Assembly: GCA_047975205.1 (NCBI GenBank)
Contig: JBKEDC010000035.1
Span: forward strand, 1-64,000
Source: JBKEDC01 sp047975205
GTDB taxonomy: Bacteria; Bacteroidota; Bacteroidia; Bacteroidales; Prolixibacteraceae
Direction of reading: 5' to 3'
DNA: 64,000 nt
Shown in pieces: positions 35,152 to 45,369 of this stretch. The stretch's first letter is position 1. Each line of letters starts with the position of its first letter. The notes under the pieces are model-generated. The model did not search any database. It was not told the DNA's origin and worked only from the letters and a program-made list of their open reading frames with translations. The position numbers and the translations under genes are program-made.

Positions 35152-38118
35152 GTGAAAAGTAGCTCATTAATCATAGTTTTTCTGTTTTTATCCATATCAA
35201 CTATTTATGGGCAAACTTATGTGCTGAAAGGACGGGTAGTTGATGAGGATACGAAACAAAAAGTAGCATATGCTTTGGTGTATATGCCGGAGCTAGAGAA
35301 AGGTTCGATTACCAATGAGCAAGGAGAATTTGTAATTCCGGATTTACCCGGCGGACATTTGAAAATTGAATTCAGCCTGTTGGGTTATGCCAAACGTGTG
35401 GTAGAATTGAATGTAGATAAAAATTATACCAAGCTTGTGGTTCAAATGAAAAGATATGATTTATCGCTTAAAGAAGTGGTGGTAACAGCCCGGCAAGAAG
35501 ACGAGCCGACCACAAGCTACAAGATAAGCAGTGCGGCATTAGAACATGAGCAAATTGTTGACATTACCGATATTCAAAGCCTACTGCCGGGAGGGAAAAC
35601 ACCTAATGAAACGAACTTGGCAACATCCGACCAGCGTTTTAGCCTGCATAGTGAGGCTAGCGGAGAAATGGGTAACCCTTCCTTTGGTACAGCAATAGAC
35701 GTTGATGGTGTGCGTTTGCAAAACAATTCCAACTTCGATGAAACAAAGAGTGTAGATACACGCAACATCAGCACCGTTAATATCGAATCGGTTGAGGTAG
35801 TTACCGGTATTCCATCGGTAGAATATGGCGATTTATCGAATGGTATCGTGAAAATTAATACCAAAAAAGGAATCACTCCGTTCACATCTACGGTTACTTT
35901 AAACCCGAACACAAAACAAATAGGCATAAATAAAGGGTTCGACTTAGGACATAATCGGGGCATTCTGAATGCAAGTTTAGAACGAACAAATTCAGTATCC
36001 AATCTTGTATCACCCTATACTTCTTATGAAAGAAATGCCTTGAGTTTGAATTACTACCGACCAATACATGATAGGTTTATTCTTACCACCGGATTTTATG
36101 GAAACCTCGGAGGGTATAACAGTGAGGCCGATCCCGATCAATTTAGTGAGAGTTATGTCAAGAAAAAAGATAATGTGTTGCGCGCTAATGTGAAAGGACA
36201 ATGGCTTTTTCAGAAATCATGGATAAGCAATCTAAGCATATTTTCATCGGTGAACTATAATAATAAGTTCAGTGAAACGAATGAGAATGAAAGTAGTGCT
36301 TCCACACAAGCTGCAGTGCATACAACTGATGACGGCTACTATATTGCCACCGATTATGATGAATATTCAACAGCTCCGGTAACCTTGCTTCCCACCGGCT
36401 ATTGGTATCAGTTATCTTATAACGATAATAAGATGATTGATTATACTCTTAAATTGAAAGCCGATTGGGTGAAGAAAGTTTCATCGGGAACTAATAAGCT
36501 GATGTTCGGGATAGATTATGCCAATTCCGGCAATTTAGGAAAAGGAACTTATTATGATGATATGCGCTATGCTCCGACATGGCGACCTTATACGTTGAGT
36601 GAATTGCCACATACGAATAACCTGTCTTTTTATCTTGAAAATACCTATACACATAACTTTAGCAATAGCGATAGATTAAGTGTAATAGCCGGTTTGAGAT
36701 CTGATAATATGTATATCCGTAACTCAGCGTATGGTTTGGTTGGGAATATATCTCCCCGGTTTAATGTGGCATATCATCGAAACAATGGGAAAAGTGCTTT
36801 TGTCAGGCATTTAAATTTATATGGCGGGTGGGGGAAATCAACGAAACTGCCAAGCTTTCAGGTATTATATCCTAAGCCGTCTTATTCCGATCAATTAGCA
36901 TTCACTCCGGGCTCAACAGCCGATAATACAGCCTACTATGCCTATTATACCCAAGAAAGTGCTCCGCTTTATAATCCAGATTTGAAATGGCAATCTGCCA
37001 ATCAAATAGAATTTGGGGTGGGGCTCGACATGAAGTTTGCCCAAGTGAAAGTGTCGGGTTTTTATACCAGAACACAAAATCCATATATATCGCAGAACGT
37101 GTATCAACCATATACTTATAAGTTGACCACTCAGAGTGCCATTGAAAATAGCCCGATACCCATTGAAAATCGAAGATACACCGTTGACTCGGCAACGGGC
37201 ATTGTAACTATTCATGATGCCGGTGGAATTTATAGCAGCTATGAGCTGGATTACACCGAGCGTAATATGTATTTAAATCGAAAACAGTATATCAATGGTT
37301 CAACTACCACCCGTGCCGGTCTTGATTGGATAATAGATTTCAAACAGATAAGGGCAGCTAAAACATCATTCCGAATTGATGGAAGTTTCTATCATTACAA
37401 AGGATTAGATGAAACGATGTTGGCTTGGAAGCCAAGTTCGGCAATGAGCATGACCGACGGTTCTCCTTATTCGTTGGTAGGCTATTATGCCGGTTCATCT
37501 TCAACAAGTATCTCTTCTTCGAGTGCCACTGTTGCCAACGGGAAACTTTCTAATCAGTTGAATACTAATTTTACGCTTATCACACACATCCCGAAAGTGC
37601 GTATGATTGTCACACTGCGTGTGGAAGCATCGTTGCTGAATTTTAGTCGGAACCTGAGTGAATATGCCGACGGAAGTTCCAGAGGGTTTATTATTGAAGA
37701 TGGCTCAACAGGTTATGAAGGATGGGATACCGACATCTACAATAAAAATAAATATGTAGCCGTATATCCGGAATATTATGCTACATGGGATAAACCCGAT
37801 GAAAAGATTCCCTTTAAACAAGCTTACCAAGAAGCCAAAGAAAACAACCCGAGTTTATACACCGATTTATCGAAACTGGTGGTAAAATCGAACTTGAGTT
37901 ATTATTTCGATGAGCGAAGAATATCAGCTTATTTTTCTACCAATTTAAACATTACTAAAGAGATTGGAGATGTAGCATCAATCTCCTTCTTTGCGCGTAA
38001 TTTCTATAATAATATGGGCTCGATTTATATATCGAATACCAACCAAAATAGCTCGCTTTTCGATAGCTCATATATTCCTAAGTTTTATTACGGATTAACC
38101 ATGCGCCTAAAACTTTAA
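35152..38118 (+). CDS. TonB-dependent outer membrane receptor
   Basis: This 988-residue protein has a signal peptide (about 1-20, ending GQ). A carboxypeptidase-like regulatory domain (about 23-105, LKGRVVDEDTKQKVAYALV) comes next, then a plug (about 110-230) and a large beta-barrel. Such receptors take up metals, siderophores, cofactors or glycans. No SusD partner follows; instead a DUF4876-like lipoprotein and a barrel protein do, so glycan uptake is less likely. The start is GTG at 35152, supported by the signal peptide. Substrate cannot be read from sequence. Confidence 0.9.
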   Translation: MKSSSLIIVFLFLSISTIYGQTYVLKGRVVDEDTKQKVAYALVYMPELEKGSITNEQGEFVIPDLPGGHLKIEFSLLGYAKRVVELNVDKNYTKLVVQMKRYDLSLKEVVVTARQEDEPTTSYKISSAALEHEQIVDITDIQSLLPGGKTPNETNLATSDQRFSLHSEASGEMGNPSFGTAIDVDGVRLQNNSNFDETKSVDTRNISTVNIESVEVVTGIPSVEYGDLSNGIVKINTKKGITPFTSTVTLNPNTKQIGINKGFDLGHNRGILNASLERTNSVSNLVSPYTSYERNALSLNYYRPIHDRFILTTGFYGNLGGYNSEADPDQFSESYVKKKDNVLRANVKGQWLFQKSWISNLSIFSSVNYNNKFSETNENESSASTQAAVHTTDDGYYIATDYDEYSTAPVTLLPTGYWYQLSYNDNKMIDYTLKLKADWVKKVSSGTNKLMFGIDYANSGNLGKGTYYDDMRYAPTWRPYTLSELPHTNNLSFYLENTYTHNFSNSDRLSVIAGLRSDNMYIRNSAYGLVGNISPRFNVAYHRNNGKSAFVRHLNLYGGWGKSTKLPSFQVLYPKPSYSDQLAFTPGSTADNTAYYAYYTQESAPLYNPDLKWQSANQIEFGVGLDMKFAQVKVSGFYTRTQNPYISQNVYQPYTYKLTTQSAIENSPIPIENRRYTVDSATGIVTIHDAGGIYSSYELDYTERNMYLNRKQYINGSTTTRAGLDWIIDFKQIRAAKTSFRIDGSFYHYKGLDETMLAWKPSSAMSMTDGSPYSLVGYYAGSSSTSISSSSATVANGKLSNQLNTNFTLITHIPKVRMIVTLRVEASLLNFSRNLSEYADGSSRGFIIEDGSTGYEGWDTDIYNKNKYVAVYPEYYATWDKPDEKIPFKQAYQEAKENNPSLYTDLSKLVVKSNLSYYFDERRISAYFSTNLNITKEIGDVASISFFARNFYNNMGSIYISNTNQNSSLFDSSYIPKFYYGLTMRLKL

Positions 38119-38163
38119 TTCAACATAGAATCATATTATAATAACAAATTAAATAAATTGAAA

Positions 38164-39501
38164 ATGAAAAACTATTTCAGGTTATTTGCAATCATTGCTT
38201 TATTCGCTTTTGCATCTTGTGCCGATGATAATACCACTGGTGGCTATGAAACAAAATCCGTGTCAGTCCAATTGGTTTATCCCGGCGGAGTAGAAACGGC
38301 TGCCGATGTGCCGGTAAATCTTACTGATGCTAACGGAAGTACTTATGTTGATTCAACCGATGCCGAAGGATTAGCTGCATTTAAAGTACCTACGGGGGTA
38401 TATGAAGCATCGGCTTCTGATTCGCGAGCAGATGAAGGAACAGCATATATTTACAATGGAAGCCTATCGAACATTGATGTAAACAGCTCTTGGGATGAAA
38501 GTGCAGCTCTTGATTTAGGGCTTACCGCTTCGGAAGCAGGACAGATTGTAATCAAAGAACTATACATCGGTGGTTGCCCGAAAGATGACGGCTCAGGTTC
38601 TTACTATTTTGACAGCTATGTTGTGTTGTATAACAATTCAACACTTCCGGCTTCCTTAGATAATGTGTGTTTGGGCATGGTGCGTCCATATAGTTCAACT
38701 GCAATAAATCAAGATTATGTTGATGGTAAACTGTTCTATGAAGCAGAAGGATGGATTCCGGCAGGACAAGGTTTCTGGTATTTCCAAGACGGAGCAACAA
38801 TCCAACCTGGAGAACAGCTTGTTGTTGCACTTAAAGGAGCTATCGACCATACCATATCGTATTCCAATTCGGTAAATCTAGCTAATGAAAATAATTATTG
38901 TACTTATGATATTGAATCGGGTTTCAACAATACGAAATATTATCCGTCGCCGGCAGCTGTCATCCCAACCTCTCATTATCTCAAGGCATATGAATATGGT
39001 CAAGGAAATGCTTGGGCAATAAGTAACTCATCACCGGCTTTCTTTGTGTTTAACACGAAAGATTCAAGTCCTGAGTCATTCGGAACTGATGACAGCAACC
39101 TAAACTATCATGGGGGAAGTGTTACACCGGTGCAAGCACGGAAGAAAGTGCCTGTTGAATGGATACTTGATGGAGTTGAAGTCTTTAATCAAGGTAATGA
39201 TGTCAACACGAAACGTTTAACAGCCGCCGTTGATGCCGGTTCGATATATCTAACAAATAAATTAGGCTATGCACTGTATCGAGATGTAGATAAAGAAGCA
39301 ACAGAGGCTCTTCCGGAAAATGAAGGAAAGTTGGTTTACGGCTATGCCGGAGGAACTAATATTAATGGAACGGAAAGCACTGATCCAAGTGGTATTGATG
39401 CTGAAGCTTCAATGGCTGCAGGTGCTAGAATTATATATCAAGATACCAATAACTCAACGAATGATTTTCATCAGAGAGCAGTAGCCTCAATTAAAGAATA
39501 A
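38164..39501 (+). CDS. DUF4876-like lipoprotein
   Basis: About 445 residues. The signal ends in FAFASC, giving an acylated Cys near residue 19. An N-terminal Ig/CarboxypepD-like domain (about 35-130, with VPVNLTDANG) precedes a large domain with IVIKELYIGGCP, a block I associate with DUF4876. It sits between the receptor and the barrel gene and should act at the outer membrane. ATG at 38164 was chosen over an upstream TTG at 38158. Its stop overlaps the next start by one base. Confidence 0.75.
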   Translation: MKNYFRLFAIIALFAFASCADDNTTGGYETKSVSVQLVYPGGVETAADVPVNLTDANGSTYVDSTDAEGLAAFKVPTGVYEASASDSRADEGTAYIYNGSLSNIDVNSSWDESAALDLGLTASEAGQIVIKELYIGGCPKDDGSGSYYFDSYVVLYNNSTLPASLDNVCLGMVRPYSSTAINQDYVDGKLFYEAEGWIPAGQGFWYFQDGATIQPGEQLVVALKGAIDHTISYSNSVNLANENNYCTYDIESGFNNTKYYPSPAAVIPTSHYLKAYEYGQGNAWAISNSSPAFFVFNTKDSSPESFGTDDSNLNYHGGSVTPVQARKKVPVEWILDGVEVFNQGNDVNTKRLTAAVDAGSIYLTNKLGYALYRDVDKEATEALPENEGKLVYGYAGGTNINGTESTDPSGIDAEASMAAGARIIYQDTNNSTNDFHQRAVASIKE

Positions 39502-41123
39502 TGCGTCGGGCAGTTTTAATTATACTACTGATTATAGGTGGAGTTTTTAACTCCGCCTTTGCTGCTTCAAGCCCAAAACAAAAGCAATCATTATGGGCAG
39601 ATATGACGTATTTGGAAAATTCAGATGCCTTTCTTTCGAGCACTAATGCTTCTTGGCTGAAATTTGTGGAAGTAAATAGCTTATCAATTGTTGAGTTGTA
39701 TGGGCAAACAGAACAGGGGAGCTTCACCAACTATAATCAATCAGACGACAGCTATACTTTAGGCGGACAAACGAAATCTTATTATAGACTCAACGATAAA
39801 GTTACCTTGTATGGCCGGATGTGCTATGCAGATTTTGCAGGAAAGGATATGGGGAACTCGGTATGGATAGCCCCCTATGATGCCCCCTTCAATATGGTAG
39901 AATATACGGCGGATAACACCGGAAAGAAAAGTTTGGAAACATACGAGCTTGCCGGAGCAATGGCTTTAGAGCTTACACCTCATCTTACTGTTGGAGGTAG
40001 AATGAACTACGTGGCAGCAAACTATGCTAAGATGAAAGATCTTCGTCATCAGAATAAGCTGATGGATATGGATTTGTCGTTGGGCATGATATATCAACCA
40101 CTATCGTGGCTCGACTTCGGATTAAATTATATATTTAGAAAAAGAGTGGAAGAATTGCAATTCAGTACATTCGGTACTGCCGATAATATTTACAATTCAT
40201 TAATTTCTTGGGGTGGTTTCTGGGGAAGTGTAGAAGTGTTTAATGATGCCGGATTTACGGCATCGGGAGATAAGAAACCATTGTTGGATAAGTACAACGG
40301 GCTTGCGGTTCAGTTCAATCTGCATTTTTCGCCAAAATTGACTTTCTTCAATGAACTGACATTAAAAAAACGCTCCGGATATTATGGTGTAGATTCTTAC
40401 AATACGATTGTTTATGCTAAGCATCGGGGCGAGTTGCTCAATTATAAAGGCACGCTAAGCTTGTTGCAAAGCAGGGTGAAACATCTTTGGAGCTTGGCAT
40501 ACAACCGAAACAGCTTAGTTAACTATAAAACAAATTACAGTATGGAATACGATCCCGACCAATCCATATCTTATACGGTGTATTATGATCCGAGTAAAAT
40601 GTTGGATAGAACTTACTCTCAGCTGAATATGAATTATCAAGCACATTTTGATTACCGGAATTTGTGTCCGACATGGAGTTTATTCGGTGTAATCAATTAT
40701 CGCAATGAAAATCAAATAGCTTCGGTATATCCGTATTATCGAATGCAAGATATTTCCCGAGTGTCGGCAAGCTTAGCCGCTCAACATAATATAATAAAAG
40801 ATGCAAATAAATATGGTATCGGTTTAGGAATGCAATTTGATACCGGTTGGGGAGAACCATACAATGACGGAACTTATGTTACCCCGTCGGCTAGTCAGCA
40901 GGCACCTCAAACCACCGATTTTAACCTCTATAAAGAATATGAATATTTTACGGCTAACTCCTATGTGGCAGATGTAAACTTGGAATATTCGCACCTATTA
41001 AAAGAAAGAAAATGCAGGCTATACACCAAACTAAACTATCAACTTCGTTATGCTCCGAAAGTAGTATATCACACCGGAAATACGTTTAACCATTTAACCT
41101 TTGCAATAGGGTGCTCATTCTAA
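39501..41123 (+). CDS. DUF6850-like outer membrane beta-barrel protein
   Basis: A 540-residue protein with a signal peptide (about 1-20) and a long region of alternating hydrophobic and aromatic strands, ending in an aromatic-type C-terminus (HLTFAIGCSF), as expected for an outer membrane barrel. Overall it resembles DUF6850 family proteins found with TonB receptors and DUF4876 lipoproteins. It overlaps the preceding gene by one base. Function unknown; it may help the receptor or form an independent pore. Confidence 0.72.
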   Translation: MRRAVLIILLIIGGVFNSAFAASSPKQKQSLWADMTYLENSDAFLSSTNASWLKFVEVNSLSIVELYGQTEQGSFTNYNQSDDSYTLGGQTKSYYRLNDKVTLYGRMCYADFAGKDMGNSVWIAPYDAPFNMVEYTADNTGKKSLETYELAGAMALELTPHLTVGGRMNYVAANYAKMKDLRHQNKLMDMDLSLGMIYQPLSWLDFGLNYIFRKRVEELQFSTFGTADNIYNSLISWGGFWGSVEVFNDAGFTASGDKKPLLDKYNGLAVQFNLHFSPKLTFFNELTLKKRSGYYGVDSYNTIVYAKHRGELLNYKGTLSLLQSRVKHLWSLAYNRNSLVNYKTNYSMEYDPDQSISYTVYYDPSKMLDRTYSQLNMNYQAHFDYRNLCPTWSLFGVINYRNENQIASVYPYYRMQDISRVSASLAAQHNIIKDANKYGIGLGMQFDTGWGEPYNDGTYVTPSASQQAPQTTDFNLYKEYEYFTANSYVADVNLEYSHLLKERKCRLYTKLNYQLRYAPKVVYHTGNTFNHLTFAIGCSF

Positions 41124-41520
41124 TATGCAGCATATTCAGAAACTATTTTTAGAAATGTAAATCAATATATAAATAACAGATTAAAATATTATTCCATGTT
41201 CTGCCGTATAGACGCAATGCATTGTGTCTGTACTTATAAATCATTGTATTTTATATTATTACCTATTTTTCTGACTCGGTTTTATGCACAGAGTATGCTG
41301 TATATCATGGCGTATTGGTATAAAAAGAATAAATTACATTATTTGTGCAATGAAAGATAGTAGGAAAATATGCTCAGTCTAGTCATATTTTCTGAGTATT
41401 GGCATAAAAAACATATTTCCTGCCCATATTGCTTTGATTATTGTCTGAAAAATGGCAAGTTGCTCTTATTCTTCAACGAGAAATGCTCGAAATAATATTA
41501 GAAATATGACCTTGATGAGC
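41124..41520. other. Gene-free stretch after the uptake operon
   Basis: About 400 nt without a supported gene. Besides the REP-like palindrome it holds a hairpin (41364-41372 with 41384-41392, 9 bp) and a direct repeat GTATTGG[T/C]ATAAAAA at 41312 and 41396, 84 bp apart. There is no T-tract after the hairpin, so a terminator is uncertain. Confidence 0.45.
41206..41233. repeat. 28-bp REP-like palindrome
   Basis: A 28-bp imperfect palindrome centred on GCAATGCATTG, with arms reading GTATAGAC and GTCTGTAC. It resembles the dispersed palindromes of the form GTAGAGACGC...GCGTCTCTAC that I recall from many Bacteroidetes genomes. It is a degenerate single copy in a gene-free stretch. Confidence 0.5.
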
Positions 41521-41524
41521 GGTT

Positions 41525-42652
41525 TTATCGGCGAAGTAGTTTTACGATGCGTAAAGCTAAATCAATAAACACAATTCCGGCATGGGCATTCCTGCCAATA
41601 TCATGCAATGCACGTTCAAACTCACTGCTCAAGGGAATGATGTTTCGTTCATTAATGAAAGGGGCAAATCGAGAAGAAAACGCCAATTCCTCTTCGTTAA
41701 GATAACTCAATTCCTTCTGCTGAAAGTTGTGCATGAAGTTTTCGCGAGTTTGAGATAGCGCATAGCTCAGAAATTCTTTTTGACTTTCTCTTCCGAGCTT
41801 ACTCATACTTTCAGCCCATTCAAATATATCGGCATATTTTAACCCGTAGGTAAATCGCATAAGTTCTTTAAATCGCTCGTGTTTCTCGTCGTTTCCCGAT
41901 GCTTGCAGAAGTCGAAGTATGTAATTGAAATTCCCTTGACTCACATGGGCTAAGTTTGCTAAGTCTTTGCCCTCAGCTTCCGGCATCTGTTGTAATTGAT
42001 GAAGCATGTCGTTTTCCGAGATGGGTGGGAGCGTGGTTTTCTGGCAGCGAGAGCGAATGGTTGATATAATGTTTTCTTCAGATTCGCTTGCCATGATGAT
42101 AAGCGTATTTTCAGAGGGCTCTTCTATATTTTTTAATAGCGAGTTGGCGCATTCGGCATTCATTTTCTCGGGTAGCCAAATGATGCATACTTTGTAATCG
42201 GATTCAAAAGGTTTCTTCGCTAAGTTTATATTTATTCGTTTTCCGGCAGCTAATGATATAACCGCATTTTTCGAATCTTGATTGGTGTATGCAAGCCAGT
42301 TGTTGAGGTTAAGATAGCTGTGTTGAGGAACGTGCTTCAGCCATGTGCTCATATAATCATCGAGTGTAGTGCCTCGCTCGCTGTTTTTGCTGATATTTAC
42401 CACCGGAGCAGTAAATTGTACATCGGGGTGTGTGAGTGTGCGCAACTTCTTACATGAAGGACAGTTGCCGCAAGAATCATCGGCTTGTTGGTTAGTGCAT
42501 AACACATATTGGGCATAAGCTATTGCCATAGGGAGAGCTCCAACTCCTTCTCCGCCAATAAAAAGCTGAGCATGGCTAACCCGCCGGTTTTTTACATTCT
42601 GAATAAGCCTTTGCTTAACACAATCTTGTCCGATAATATCTTTAAATAACAT
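41525..42652 (-). CDS. holB: DNA polymerase III delta prime-like clamp-loader subunit
   Basis: A 375-residue AAA+ protein of the clamp loader that places the sliding clamp on DNA. MLFKDIIGQDCVKQRL is the usual start, CGNCPSCKKL is the zinc-binding motif, and SRCQKTTLP is the SRC arginine-finger block. The P-loop is GGEGVGALPM: the Lys of GKT is absent, as in many delta prime subunits, so it should not bind ATP productively. It diverges from mutS2. Confidence 0.88.
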   Translation of the reverse strand: MLFKDIIGQDCVKQRLIQNVKNRRVSHAQLFIGGEGVGALPMAIAYAQYVLCTNQQADDSCGNCPSCKKLRTLTHPDVQFTAPVVNISKNSERGTTLDDYMSTWLKHVPQHSYLNLNNWLAYTNQDSKNAVISLAAGKRININLAKKPFESDYKVCIIWLPEKMNAECANSLLKNIEEPSENTLIIMASESEENIISTIRSRCQKTTLPPISENDMLHQLQQMPEAEGKDLANLAHVSQGNFNYILRLLQASGNDEKHERFKELMRFTYGLKYADIFEWAESMSKLGRESQKEFLSYALSQTRENFMHNFQQKELSYLNEEELAFSSRFAPFINERNIIPLSSEFERALHDIGRNAHAGIVFIDLALRIVKLLRR

Positions 42653-42847
42653 AGCTGCAATAAATAATTGAATCCGACAAAGATATAAATATGCTTGGGG
42701 TATAAGCTTATGTTGAACGGCTTATTTTTCTTGAGAAAATAATGGAACTTATGTTTTCCTATCCCTCATTAGCGCAGCTTTTCATTTTCTTTCCATCGTA
42801 AAGACCAATAACATTCTTATTTTTGCACCTTCTGAAATAAAACACGA

Positions 42848-45337
42848 ATGAATCATATATATCCTGAAAATTTTGAAGTAAAGATAGGCTTCGCACAGAT
42901 ACGTGCCATGCTTAAAGAAATATGTTTGAGCAATCTCGGCGAGGAGTTAGTTGATGATATGCAATTCATGCAACAACGGGAAGAATTGGAACGAGAGCTT
43001 TCATTAACCGATGAATTTGCAACTCTTTTTCGAGAAACCGGCGGATTTCCTATTAATTTTTATTTCGATATGCGCGCTGCTTTAAATGAGTTGCGAACAG
43101 AGGGGCGATTTATGGAAGCCGAAAAGCTGTTTAACCTCAAACGTTCGTTGGAAACGATTATTGCTATCCTTCGTTTTGTGAAACAACTCGATGAAGAGGC
43201 GTATCCCTATCTGTTGCAACTTGTTTCGAAGGTAGAAAGCTATCCTTTGGTTAAGGATAAGATTGAATACATTTTAGATGCAAACGGAAAGATTAAAGAT
43301 TCTGCATCACCGGAGCTGGCTCAAATTCGCCGTGATTTATTCAACAAACAAGGTAATGTTTCTAAACGATTGCATGCCATATTGCGTCAGGCTCAGAAAG
43401 ATGGCTATGTTGATGCAGAAACGAACTTGTCTATTCGCGACGGACGACCCGTAATTCCGATACTAGCAGCCAACAAACGACGAATCAGGGGTATTGTTCA
43501 TGATGAATCGGCAACAGGCAAGACGGCTTACATTGAGCCTACTGAAGTGGTGGAAATGAATAATCAGATTCGAGAGTTGGAATATGCCGAGAAGCGAGAA
43601 ATTATTAAAATTCTCGTAGGTTTTGCCAATGAAATAAGACCTGACTTAGATGAGCTTATCGCACAATATGATTTTTTGGCAGTTATAGATTTCTTACGAG
43701 CCAAAGCATTATTGGGCAATAAGATGGAGGCTATTAAACCCCAAATGAAATGGGAGCCCCATCTCGAATGGTATAATGCTATTCATCCGCTACTCCGATT
43801 TAATCTGCAAAAAGAGAAAAGAAGTATTGTTCCGTTGAATATCAAGCTTTCTGAGGATAATCACATCTTGCTCATCTCCGGACCGAATGCAGGAGGTAAA
43901 TCTGTTTGCTTAAAAACAGTCGGATTATTGCAATACATGTTGCAATGTGGTTTGATGATTCCATTATTAGAGAGTAGTGTAGCCGGATTTTTTGATAATA
44001 TCTTTATTGATATCGGTGATGAACAATCGATAGACAATGACCTTAGTACGTATAGCTCACATCTGTTGAATATGAAGCACTTCATCCGTAATGGTAACGA
44101 TAAAACTCTAGTCCTGATTGATGAATTTGGAACGGGCACCGAACCAATGCTCGGAGGAGCCATTGCCGAAGCTATTTTGTCGAAGTTGAATCAGATGGAA
44201 ATGTTTGGAGTAATCACAACGCACTATACTAATCTGAAACACTTTGCAAGTTCTGTTTCCGGCATTGTTAATGGTGCCATGCTATATGATACGCACAAGT
44301 TGGAACCGCTATTTGAATTAAAAATTGGCGAGCCCGGAAGTTCGTTTGCCTTTGAAATTGCTCGAAAAATTGGTATGCCCGAAAGTGTGCTCCAAGATGC
44401 TACCGAAAAAGTGGGGCAAGATCATATTGACTTTGATAAGAATTTGCGTCAAATACTTCGCGATAAACGATATTGGGAAAGCAAAAGACACAAAATCCGA
44501 CAAACAGAAAAGGCTCTTGACAATGCCACAGAAAAATATGAAACAGAGCTTGGTAAACTGAATGCTCAGCGTAAACAAATCATAGCTGATGCTAAAGCAG
44601 AAGCAACAAGGGTTATTGAGTCTGCCAATCGTAAGGTAGAGAATACTATTCGCGAGATTAGAGAAAAGCAAGCGGAAAAGGATAAAACTAAAATACTGCG
44701 CCAAGATTTAAATCGTTTCAAAGAGCATATTCAAGAAGAAAAATCATCTGATACCGATTGGATTAATCGGAAAATGGAGAAGATAAAACAGAAGCAGAAT
44801 AGGCGTAAGAATAAAGCGAGTGATAAGCTAGATTCAAGCTCAAAAACAACAATTAAACCGGAAAAATTGTCGCTGAAGGTAGGAGCTCGAGTTAAAATTT
44901 CGGGGCAATCGGCAATCGGTGAGGTTATTGAACTAGGATTAAAAGATGCGGTTGTTGCTTTAGGGCTTCTTCGTACGAATATACCCATAAATAGGCTTAC
45001 CGTCGTTTCTAATAACGAGGTTAAACGAGAAAATAAGCAGTATAACTCTACTTCTGCTAATGTTAGTAGGGAGTTGCATCAAAAACGTTTAAATTTTAAG
45101 TCTGAAGTTGATATCAGAGGACAGCGAGTAGAAGAAGCTATCGTGAATATTCAGTCTTTTATCGATGAAGCATTAATGTTGGGAATTAGTGAGGTAAGAA
45201 TACTACATGGCAAAGGAAACGGTATCCTTAAAGAAACGATCAGAAACTATATGAAAGCTGATCCGGCAGTTAATTCGTTTCGAGATGAGCATGTCGATTT
45301 TGGTGGAGCCGGAATTACAGTGGTTCAACTTGGCTAA
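42848..45337 (+). CDS. mutS2: Endonuclease MutS2
   Basis: 829 residues. A MutS-like core has Walker A ISGPNAGGKSV (about 345-355) and Walker B TLVLIDEFGTGTEP. A long coiled-coil region (about 525-660) precedes a C-terminal Smr domain with VDIRGQRVEEAI and ILHGKGNGILKE, the nuclease block. MutS2 suppresses recombination or acts on branched DNA and stalled ribosomes in other bacteria; mismatch repair is not expected. A TATTTTTG -7-like element lies at 42818-42825. Confidence 0.94.
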   Translation: MNHIYPENFEVKIGFAQIRAMLKEICLSNLGEELVDDMQFMQQREELERELSLTDEFATLFRETGGFPINFYFDMRAALNELRTEGRFMEAEKLFNLKRSLETIIAILRFVKQLDEEAYPYLLQLVSKVESYPLVKDKIEYILDANGKIKDSASPELAQIRRDLFNKQGNVSKRLHAILRQAQKDGYVDAETNLSIRDGRPVIPILAANKRRIRGIVHDESATGKTAYIEPTEVVEMNNQIRELEYAEKREIIKILVGFANEIRPDLDELIAQYDFLAVIDFLRAKALLGNKMEAIKPQMKWEPHLEWYNAIHPLLRFNLQKEKRSIVPLNIKLSEDNHILLISGPNAGGKSVCLKTVGLLQYMLQCGLMIPLLESSVAGFFDNIFIDIGDEQSIDNDLSTYSSHLLNMKHFIRNGNDKTLVLIDEFGTGTEPMLGGAIAEAILSKLNQMEMFGVITTHYTNLKHFASSVSGIVNGAMLYDTHKLEPLFELKIGEPGSSFAFEIARKIGMPESVLQDATEKVGQDHIDFDKNLRQILRDKRYWESKRHKIRQTEKALDNATEKYETELGKLNAQRKQIIADAKAEATRVIESANRKVENTIREIREKQAEKDKTKILRQDLNRFKEHIQEEKSSDTDWINRKMEKIKQKQNRRKNKASDKLDSSSKTTIKPEKLSLKVGARVKISGQSAIGEVIELGLKDAVVALGLLRTNIPINRLTVVSNNEVKRENKQYNSTSANVSRELHQKRLNFKSEVDIRGQRVEEAIVNIQSFIDEALMLGISEVRILHGKGNGILKETIRNYMKADPAVNSFRDEHVDFGGAGITVVQLG

Positions 45338-45369
45338 TTTGCTGATTTCACGCAAACTGTAGGATTGTG

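Noticed and set aside
41525..42652. Loss of the P-loop Lys in the holB-like protein as damage
   Set aside because: Delta prime subunits commonly lack a working P-loop, so this is expected.
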